Below the pieces are notes generated by a model. That model did not search any database. It was not told the origin of the DNA and saw only the letters and a program-made list of their open reading frames with translations. From positions 1 through 5,322 of the forward strand of contig JBJXFY010000357.1 of assembly GCA_046155815.1 (NCBI GenBank): a stretch of 5,322 nt of DNA, in the 5' to 3' direction. The translations under genes and the position numbers were made by a program. Shown one piece after another: positions 1 through 5,322 of the stretch. The DNA is from JBJXFY01 sp046155815. GTDB lineage: Bacteria; Verrucomicrobiota; Verrucomicrobiia; Limisphaerales; CAIMTB01. How positions within the stretch are numbered: position 1 is the first letter of the stretch; every line of letters starts with the position of its first letter.

Positions 1-39
1 GGCGCGCCGTACCTGTTCCGGCTCGAGGCGAAGCCGTGA
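1..39 (+). CDS. 3' end of an unidentified upstream gene (partial)
   Basis: The first reading frame gives GAPYLFRLEAKP followed by TGA at 37-39. All twelve sense codons end in G or C, which matches the codon habit of the clear genes in this window. The peptide reads like an ordinary protein C-terminus. Too little is visible to name a family or role. The gene would converge with the minus-strand gene ending at 104, leaving a 64-base gap in which I see no convincing terminator hairpin. The call rests on codon bias and plausibility only; a chance open stretch of 12 codons in GC-rich DNA is possible. Confidence 0.4.
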   Translation, partial: GAPYLFRLEAKP

Positions 40-103
40 CGAAAAGCCAGCGCGCGACCTGGGTCGGTCCGGCCTGGAGGCTCCGCTGCGTCGTGGCGTC
101 AGC

Positions 104-430
104 TTACCGACGTGGACGAACCTGCGGGGCTGGACCCCGGGCGGTCGCCGGAGCGGGCCGCCCTTCCGCCCCCGGCTCGAGCAGGACCGCCCCGTTTTCG
201 AGGAGGTACTTCTCCAGCGCCACCTTGCTGCTGAGCTGGGTGGGCACCCGGGGGTGGCCGTCCTTGTAATGCCGGTAATGGACCAGCGTCCTGCCGATCA
301 GCCCGATCTGGACCTTCGACTTCTCCATCTGCCAAACCTGACCTGTTTGGAACTCGGGCAGAGGAGCCGCGGACGTCGTCTGGTTTTTCTTCAAGGCCGC
401 GATACTACCCGACCGGCCGGCTTCGACCAC
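104..430 (-). CDS. Small conserved-looking hypothetical protein
   Basis: This frame encodes 108 residues from a GTG at 430 to a TAA at 104-106. I do not recognise a named family. The central part, residues 27-84, looks like a real folded domain. It runs from FQTGQVWQMEKSKVQIGLIG through LVHYRHYKDG to a helix-like stretch VALEKYLLENGAVL. It is rich in aromatic, Lys and hydrophobic residues, unlike the Arg/Ala/Pro-rich products of shadow frames here. The last 20 or so residues are Pro/Ala/Arg-rich and probably disordered. There is no signal peptide, membrane segment or cysteine, so a cytoplasmic location is inferred. An alternative TTG start at 394 would give a 96-residue protein beginning MKKNQTT, and may be the true start. 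The GTG is used here because it is the longest frame, and neither start has a clear ribosome binding site. The gene is divergent from the helicase at 523. I vaguely recall similar proteins from Verrucomicrobiota, but cannot confirm this. Confidence 0.68.
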   Translation of the reverse strand: MVEAGRSGSIAALKKNQTTSAAPLPEFQTGQVWQMEKSKVQIGLIGRTLVHYRHYKDGHPRVPTQLSSKVALEKYLLENGAVLLEPGAEGRPAPATARGPAPQVRPRR

Positions 431-522
431 CCCAGATTCGGCGGACCCCGGCGCCGGGCCGGCGAAATTGCACCCCGTCCGCGCCGATTGCCGTTACCCT
501 GCGTCGCACGCTGGCACCCCGA
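431..522. promoter_or_regulatory. Divergent intergenic region with a 12-bp palindrome
   Basis: This stretch separates the divergent small gene (start at 430) and the helicase (start at 523), so it should hold promoters for both. It contains a perfect palindrome, CCCGGCGCCGGG, at 447-458, which could be an operator or a chance GC palindrome. Possible helicase promoter elements are TTGCAC (468-473) and TACCCT (495-500), but their 21-base spacing is poor. No good Shine-Dalgarno sequence precedes the helicase ATG, so translation may begin without one. No promoter can be assigned firmly. Confidence 0.35.
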
Positions 523-2454
523 ATGAACTCCAAACTCTTTTCCGAACTCGGCCTGTCCGAGGAAATCCTCAAGGCCGTGGACAAGCTGGGCTTTGAGCAG
601 GCCTCGCCGATCCAGGCCGCGACCATTCCCCTGCTCCGGGAGGGACTCGACGTCGTCGGGCAATCGCAGACCGGCTCCGGCAAGACCGCAGCCTTCGCCA
701 TTCCCGCCATCGAACGAACGGATCCCGGCGTCCGGGCCGTGCAGGTGCTTATCCTTTGCCCGACCCGCGAACTCGCCGTGCAGGTCTCCGAGGAGGTCCA
801 CAAGCTCGCCCTCTTCAAGCGCGGCATCCGCGCGCTGCCGATCTACGGCGGGCAGTCCTACGAACGGCAGTTCTACGGCCTCCAGCAGGGGGCGCAGATC
901 ATCATCGGCACGCCGGGGCGCCTCATGGACCACATGCGGCGGGGCACGATCCGCTTCGACGCGCTCAGGATGCTCATTCTCGACGAGGCGGACGTGATGC
1001 TGAACATGGGTTTCCGGGAGGACATCGAGGCGATCCTCCAGGCCACACCCGCCACCCGGCAGACGGTCTTCTTCTCGGCTACCATGCCGCCGCCCATCCG
1101 GCACCTCATCGAGAAGCACGCCCGCGACCCGCGGCAGGTGCGCATCGAGCAGGCCGCGCTCACCGTGCCCACGGTCGAGCAGGTGTACTACGAGGTGGAC
1201 CGCCGGCACAAAATCGAGCTGCTCACGCGGCTCATTGACCTCCACGACCTCAAGCTCGGCATCATCTTCTGCAACACCAAGCGCATGGTGGACGACCTGG
1301 TCGAGCACCTCGAGGCCCAGGGCTACCTGGCCGACCGGCTGCACGGGGACATGAGCCAGAACCTGCGCGACCGCGTGATGAACAAGTTCCGCAAGTCCGG
1401 ACTCGAGTTCCTCGTGGCCACCGACGTCGCGGCGCGGGGCATTGACGTGGACGACGTGCAGGTCGTCTTCAACTACGACCTGCCCTACGACGGCGAGGAC
1501 TACGTCCACCGCATCGGGCGCACGGGCCGCGCGGGCCGCAGCGGGCGTGCCATCACGTTCGTGTCCGGGCGCGAGCTTTTCCAGATCCGCAACATCGAGC
1601 GCTACACGAACACCCGCATCCACCGCGCGCGCATCCCCACCGAGGCCGAGGTCGGCGAGGCCCGCGAGAACGTCTTCCTGAGCAAGCTCCGCGCCCTGCT
1701 GCAGAGCGGCGAGTTCCGGCGACAGGATCACCTCCTCGAACGGCTGCTTGAGGAAGGCTTCTCCTCCACGGACATCGCGTCCGCCTGCCTCGGCCAATGG
1801 CAGGGCGGCGAAGCCATCCCCGCCCGCCCGCCCGCCGAGGATTCCGGCCGCCCCAACCGCCCGGCCGCCGACCAGGCCGCGGCGCGCGTCCCCCGCCATG
1901 ACGACCCGCCGCGGCCCGGACGCTTCTCCGAGCGGCGCGACGAACGCCCGTCGCGCGCAGCTCGCCCGCCGGCTGCCCGTTCCGCCCGCCCGGCCAAAGC
2001 CGGGCCTCCGCCACCGGCAATCTCGCCGCCGCTTCCCGAGCAGGCCCTTGCCGCCTCGCCTTCCGCGGTTGCTCCGCCAGAGGCGCTCAAGACCTGGTCT
2101 GACGAGGAAATCCTGGCCTCGGTGAAACCCGAAGCCCCGCCGGCTGGTCCCGGTTGGGACCACCGCGAGCGGGCCGGGAGCAAGCCCGCCCGACGGCTGC
2201 CAGAGACCCCTCAGTCCGCCGGACAGTTCACGCGCCTCCACTTGAACCTCGGCGAAGCCATGGGCGTCACGCCCATTGATGTCGTCAACAGCATTGCCGG
2301 CGAGACCGGCCTGCCCGGCAAGGTCGTCGGCAAAATTGACGTCCGCGATCGGCATTCGTTTGTGGACGTGGTCCCGGAACACGCCTCCGCCATCATCGCC
2401 CGGCTGAACCGCGCAAGCATCAAGGGCCACAAGGCGAAAATGAAGGCCGCGTGA
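523..2454 (+). CDS. DEAD-box ATP-dependent RNA helicase with C-terminal DbpA RNA-binding domain (DeaD/CsdA-like)
   Basis: This 643-residue enzyme should unwind or remodel RNA using ATP, most likely during ribosome assembly or cold adaptation in the cytoplasm. All core motifs are intact: Q motif with F24 and Q31, Walker A SQTGSGKT (48-55), PTRELA (80-85), TPGR (130-133), DEAD (154-157), SAT (185-187), IIFCNTK (247-253), ATDVAARGID (299-308) and HRIGRTGR (329-336). A helical region to about residue 426 resembles the dimerisation segment of CsdA. Residues 427-566 form a Pro/Ala/Arg-rich, probably disordered linker. Residues 569-643 match the RRM-like DbpA domain, which in E. coli DbpA binds hairpin 92 of 23S rRNA. 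The order core, helical segment, RNA-binding domain is closer to DeaD/CsdA than to short DbpA, so the exact substrate is uncertain and no symbol is given. The ATG at 523 places the Q motif at the normal distance. The gene looks monocistronic, with a hairpin just after the TGA and a tRNA behind it. Confidence 0.97.
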   Translation: MNSKLFSELGLSEEILKAVDKLGFEQASPIQAATIPLLREGLDVVGQSQTGSGKTAAFAIPAIERTDPGVRAVQVLILCPTRELAVQVSEEVHKLALFKRGIRALPIYGGQSYERQFYGLQQGAQIIIGTPGRLMDHMRRGTIRFDALRMLILDEADVMLNMGFREDIEAILQATPATRQTVFFSATMPPPIRHLIEKHARDPRQVRIEQAALTVPTVEQVYYEVDRRHKIELLTRLIDLHDLKLGIIFCNTKRMVDDLVEHLEAQGYLADRLHGDMSQNLRDRVMNKFRKSGLEFLVATDVAARGIDVDDVQVVFNYDLPYDGEDYVHRIGRTGRAGRSGRAITFVSGRELFQIRNIERYTNTRIHRARIPTEAEVGEARENVFLSKLRALLQSGEFRRQDHLLERLLEEGFSSTDIASACLGQWQGGEAIPARPPAEDSGRPNRPAADQAAARVPRHDDPPRPGRFSERRDERPSRAARPPAARSARPAKAGPPPPAISPPLPEQALAASPSAVAPPEALKTWSDEEILASVKPEAPPAGPGWDHRERAGSKPARRLPETPQSAGQFTRLHLNLGEAMGVTPIDVVNSIAGETGLPGKVVGKIDVRDRHSFVDVVPEHASAIIARLNRASIKGHKAKMKAA

Positions 2455-2456
2455 GG

Positions 2457-2490
2457 CCCCGCGGCCCGGCGCGCCGAAATGCCGCAGGGG
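2457..2490 (+). terminator. Possible GC hairpin after the helicase stop (no T-tract)
   Basis: CCCCGCGGC at 2457-2465 can pair with GCCGCAGGGG at 2481-2490, giving nine base pairs with one bulged A at 2486. The loop itself contains the palindrome CGGCGCGCCG (2467-2476). It starts two bases after the helicase TGA. There is no U-run after the stem, so it is not a textbook intrinsic terminator. It could instead act as a 3'-end stabiliser for the helicase mRNA, or be a chance structure of GC-rich DNA. Confidence 0.3.
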
Positions 2491-2502
2491 ACAGAAACCC
2501 GC

Positions 2503-2531
2503 TTGCGGCGCGGTCGGCCGGTTCCTAGCTT
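2503..2531 (+). promoter_or_regulatory. Weak candidate promoter for the initiator tRNA
   Basis: TTGCGG (2503-2508) and TAGCTT (2526-2531) are separated by 17 bases, and lie just upstream of the tRNA. The -10 element matches the sigma-70 consensus at only three of six positions. The predicted transcription start falls at or just inside the mature tRNA 5' end, which argues against this exact placement. Some promoter is expected between 2455 and 2535 if the tRNA is transcribed separately from the helicase. Confidence 0.25.
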
Positions 2532-2535
2532 GGAC

Positions 2536-2612
<77 letters not shown>

Positions 2613-2613
2613 A

Positions 2614-2653
2614 CGGCCCCGGTGGGAAAAGCCCGCCGGGGCCGGCCCGTTTT
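2614..2653 (+). terminator. Intrinsic terminator of the initiator tRNA
   Basis: A 13-bp stem pairs 2614-2626 with 2632-2644, closed by the five-base loop AAAAG. Its core is the perfect inverted repeat GGCCCCGG (2615-2622) with CCGGGGCC (2636-2643), and it contains one G-T wobble. Five bases, GCCCG, separate the stem from a TTTT run at 2650-2653, so the U-tract is short and slightly displaced. The hairpin begins two bases after the tRNA CCA end, as expected for a terminator that also limits 3' trimming. It should insulate the downstream gene from tRNA transcription. Confidence 0.7.
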
Positions 2654-2746
2654 CAGCCTCAGCCGTCCTTCGCTCCCCCGTCCTCAGGATGGATTTCAAC
2701 GACGGGTTTGACTAAGGTCGCAGGGCACCGCGTCCCAGACGAACCC

Positions 2747-5322
2747 GTGCCGGAATCCGCCGCCATCACCGCCGTCCGCGTCGAACTGGACGGCAAGTTC
2801 TTCCGGCTCGACGGGCGGCGTTTCCGCGTGCGCGGCGTCACCTACGGCAGCTTCGCGCCCAACGCGGCGGGCGAGCCCTTCCCCGAGCCCGGGCGGGCCG
2901 CCGCGGACTTCGCCCTGATGCGGACGCTCGGCGCAAACGTGGTCCGCACCTACCACCCGCCGCCACGCTGGCTGATGGATCTCGCCCTTGACCAGGGGCT
3001 GCGCGTGCTCACGGACCTCGCGTGGCCGGCCAACCGCTGTTTCCTCGATTCCGTGGCGGACCGCCGCCTCGCGCGGCTGGCGGTGGCGAAAGCCGTCGGC
3101 GCGATGGCCGGACATCCCGCCCTGTTCGCCGTCAGCCTCGCGAACGAGATCCCGCCGGACGTGGTGCGCTGGAGCGGCCCGCGGCGGCTGCGGCGTTTCC
3201 TCGACGACCTCGTGCCGCTGGTGCGCGACCTCGACCCCGGCGCGCTGGTCACGTTCGGCAGCTTTCCGCCGACGGAGTACCTCCAGCCGGCGGCGACGGA
3301 CTTCATCACGTTCAACGTGTACCTGCATGACCCGGGCGTGCTCGAGGCGTACCTGGCGCGGCTGCAGATGATCGCGGACACGCGGCCGTTGCTGCTCGGC
3401 GAGTTCGGCGCGGACGCGCGGCGCGAGGGCGCGACGCGGCAGGCGGAGATCGTCGGCACGGCGGCGCGCGCGGCGTTCCACGCCGGGCTGGCGGGCGCGG
3501 TGGCGTTCCAGTTCACGGACGACTGGCACCGCAACGGCGCGCCGGTGCTGGACTGGGAGCTGGGCCTGACCACACGCGAGCGCGCGCCGAAACCCGCCTT
3601 TGCCGCGCTCCAGCGCGCCTTCGTGGAGGCGGACGCGCCGGCGGCGCAGCCGCAGCCGCTCGTGTCAGTGGTGGTGGCGTGCCGCAACGGAGCGCGCACG
3701 CTGCGCGGCTGCCTCGCCTCGCTCGAGCAGCTCCGCTACCCGAACCGCGAACTGATCCTCGTGGACGACGGCTCGGAGGACACCACGCCGCGGATCGCGG
3801 AGGAATTCCCCGGCATCCGGTACTTCCGCCAGCCGCCCCTCGGCCTTTCCGTCGCGCGCAACGTCGGCATCGGCGCGGCGCGCGGCGAGATCGTGGCCTT
3901 CACGGACGACGACTGCCGCGTGGACCCGGAGTGGCTCGACTTTCTCGTCGCGGATTTGCAGCGCGGGCCGTACGCCGGCATCGGCGGGCACAACCTGCTG
4001 CCGCCGGATGACTCGCCGGTGGCCGCCGCGGTGATGGCGTCGCCGGGCGGGCCGGCGCACGTGATGCTCGACGACCGGCTGGCGGAGCATCTGCCGGGCT
4101 GCAACATGGCCTTCCTGCGCGCCGCGCTGCTGGAGGTGGGCGGGTTCGACCCGCAGTTCACGCGCGCGGGGGACGACGTGGACGTGTGCTGGCGGCTGCT
4201 GGGACGGGGTTTCCGGCTGGCCTTCTCGCCTGGCGGCTTCGTGTGGCACCACCGGCGCTCGACGGTGCAGGGCTACCTCCGCCAGCAGTCCGGCTACGGC
4301 GAGGCGGAGGCGCTGCTGGTGCGGAAGCACCCTGAATGCTTCAACGCCATCGGCGGGATGCTTTGGCGCGGGAGCATCTATGCGGCGGCGGGCGCGCACC
4401 TGGGCGGACGGCCGATCATCTACCACGGGCGGTTCGGCGCGGGGATGTTCCAGACGCTGTACCGCGCGGGCACAAGCGGCGTCGCGCAGCTCCTGACGAG
4501 CCTCGAATACTGGGTGTTCGTCGCGCTGCCGCTGGTGGTGGCGGCGCAGTTCCTGCGCGGGTTGGCGTGGCCGGCGGTGCTGGCGGTGCTGGCGCCCGCG
4601 GCCTTCGCCGCGGTGTCGGGCGCTCGGGCGGCGCTGCCGGCGGGCCGGCGGCGCTGGTGGTCCCGGCCGCTGGTGGCGGCGCTCTTCCTCGCGCAGCCGG
4701 TGGCGCGCGGGGCGGCGCGGTACTTCGGGCTGTTCCAGGCCGGGCTGGGCGAGCCGGGCCGGCGGCGGCTGGACTCCGAGGCGCGCCTGCAGGCCGGCGA
4801 GACGCTGCGCGGGCGCGCGTACTGGTCGGGGGCGTGGCGCGACCGGCTGGAGTGGATCGCGCGGCTCTCGGCGGCGCTGAAGCAGGCCGGCTGGGAGCAC
4901 CGCGTGGACACGGGCTGGGGCGACCACGACCTCGAGGTGCTGGGCGACGCGTGGACGCGGGTGCAGCTCACCACCGTGGCCGAGGCGAACCACGACGCCT
5001 CGCAGACGCTGCGGGCGCGGCTGCGGGCGCGGTGGACGCTGCTGGGCGCGGGGCTGTTCTGGGGCCTGCTGGTGACGCTGCTCGTCGCGCTGGGCACGCT
5101 GCCTTTTGCGGCCGGCTGGGTGCTGTGGGGCGTGGCCGCCGGGCTGCAGGGTGCGGCGGCCTTCTTCCTGCACCGCCGCGCGCGCCGGCACCTCGCCGAA
5201 GTCGGCGTGGTGCTGGATGAAGCTTCGGCGGCGTGGGGGCTGAAGGCGCAGGCCGCCCGGCCGCCGGAGCCGGCGGACGAGCCGGTGGCTGCCGCCGCGA
5301 CGCCGGCGGCGGCCATGCCGCG
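2747..5322 (+). CDS. Glycoside hydrolase (clan GH-A, GH2_C-like) fused to family 2 glycosyltransferase, membrane protein (3' end beyond window)
   Basis: The frame stays open from upstream of 2708 to the right edge, giving at least 858 residues from a GTG at 2747. Residues 1-297 form a GH2-like TIM barrel: GVTYGSFAP (30-38), NVVRTYH (64-70), an acid/base candidate in SLANE (E134), a nucleophile candidate in LLLGEFGAD (E219), and FQFTDDWH (254-261). After a short Pro/Ala linker, residues 306 to about 540 are a GT-A family 2 transferase with VDDGS (339-343), FTDDDC (386-391), PGCNMAF (450-456), GDDVDVCWR (475-483) and RQQSGYGEAE (512-521). Hydrophobic segments follow at about 588-603, 606-626 and 641-663. 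Next are an unnamed domain (665-762) and a hydrophobic pair at about 763-807. The visible end is Ala/Pro-rich. No N-terminal signal is seen, so both catalytic parts should be cytoplasmic, making or modifying a polysaccharide or lipid-linked glycan from a nucleotide sugar. Substrate is unknown. A TTG at 2708 is an alternative start; neither has a clear ribosome binding site. Confidence 0.92.
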   Translation, partial: MPESAAITAVRVELDGKFFRLDGRRFRVRGVTYGSFAPNAAGEPFPEPGRAAADFALMRTLGANVVRTYHPPPRWLMDLALDQGLRVLTDLAWPANRCFLDSVADRRLARLAVAKAVGAMAGHPALFAVSLANEIPPDVVRWSGPRRLRRFLDDLVPLVRDLDPGALVTFGSFPPTEYLQPAATDFITFNVYLHDPGVLEAYLARLQMIADTRPLLLGEFGADARREGATRQAEIVGTAARAAFHAGLAGAVAFQFTDDWHRNGAPVLDWELGLTTRERAPKPAFAALQRAFVEADAPAAQPQPLVSVVVACRNGARTLRGCLASLEQLRYPNRELILVDDGSEDTTPRIAEEFPGIRYFRQPPLGLSVARNVGIGAARGEIVAFTDDDCRVDPEWLDFLVADLQRGPYAGIGGHNLLPPDDSPVAAAVMASPGGPAHVMLDDRLAEHLPGCNMAFLRAALLEVGGFDPQFTRAGDDVDVCWRLLGRGFRLAFSPGGFVWHHRRSTVQGYLRQQSGYGEAEALLVRKHPECFNAIGGMLWRGSIYAAAGAHLGGRPIIYHGRFGAGMFQTLYRAGTSGVAQLLTSLEYWVFVALPLVVAAQFLRGLAWPAVLAVLAPAAFAAVSGARAALPAGRRRWWSRPLVAALFLAQPVARGAARYFGLFQAGLGEPGRRRLDSEARLQAGETLRGRAYWSGAWRDRLEWIARLSAALKQAGWEHRVDTGWGDHDLEVLGDAWTRVQLTTVAEANHDASQTLRARLRARWTLLGAGLFWGLLVTLLVALGTLPFAAGWVLWGVAAGLQGAAAFFLHRRARRHLAEVGVVLDEASAAWGLKAQAARPPEPADEPVAAAATPAAAMP

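Noticed and set aside
1..8. GGCGCGCC at the window start and again at 2468-2475
   Set aside because: Two copies of an 8-base GC palindrome are expected by chance at this base composition. There is no flanking similarity, so this is not a repeat or attachment site.
40..103. Possible terminator between the converging genes
   Set aside because: Only very short inverted repeats such as GACC/GGTC (56-59 with 62-65 or 66-69) are present, with no T-run on either side. I could not support a terminator.
391..2430. Very long open frame (679 codons) on the minus strand opposite the helicase
   Set aside because: It is the mirror of a GC3-rich gene, which removes stop codons from the antisense frame. 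The product is Gly/Arg/Asp/Val-rich with no motif, while the sense strand has every DEAD-box motif.
2696..3529. 277-codon minus-strand frame opposite the glycosidase part
   Set aside because: Its Arg/Val/Glu/Ala-biased composition is typical of antisense to GC3-rich coding DNA. It also overlaps the start of a well-supported sense gene.
3665..5191. 508-codon open frame on the minus strand opposite the fusion gene
   Set aside because: Its product is a monotonous Arg/Pro/Ala/His/Gln string without domains. The sense strand carries clear GH and GT2 motifs.
4336..5220. 294-codon open frame on the plus strand in another frame of the fusion gene
   Set aside because: It is extremely Gly/Ala/Arg-rich with no recognisable motif. 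The overlapping main frame has hydrophobic segments and the conserved end of the transferase.

Overview
The window is very GC-rich DNA with strong G/C at third codon positions. Gene content suggests a Verrucomicrobiota-type bacterium. That placement is an inference: it rests on my recollection of similar glycosidase-glycosyltransferase fusions and of proteins like the small minus-strand one in that phylum. No rRNA or other definitive marker is present.

Layout from left to right. Positions 1-39 look like the last 12 codons of a plus-strand gene that enters from outside. A 108-codon minus-strand gene of unknown function (104-430) converges on it. A 92-base intergenic stretch (431-522) separates that gene from a divergent, complete DEAD-box RNA helicase (523-2454). 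The helicase carries a C-terminal DbpA-type RNA-binding domain on a long Pro/Ala/Arg-rich linker. Next come a short GC-rich hairpin and an initiator tRNA (2536-2612, anticodon CAT, CCA encoded). A strong stem-loop terminator starts two bases after the CCA. The rest of the window (about 2747 to the right edge, still open) is one large gene. It fuses a clan GH-A glycoside-hydrolase-like barrel (GH2_C type) to a family 2 glycosyltransferase, followed by membrane segments, a roughly 100-residue domain I cannot name, and another hydrophobic pair.

Functionally the window has two themes. The helicase and the initiator tRNA both belong to translation and ribosome biogenesis, although each seems to be its own transcription unit. 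The last gene belongs to polysaccharide or glycoconjugate synthesis at the inner membrane. It is the most interesting item: both candidate catalytic Glu residues of the glycosidase half and the Asp motifs of the transferase half are present, yet no signal peptide or membrane segment precedes the glycosidase half. Both enzymes are therefore predicted to face the cytoplasm. A second item worth a look is the initiator tRNA, whose anticodon stem has A-U where the usual three consecutive G-C pairs begin.
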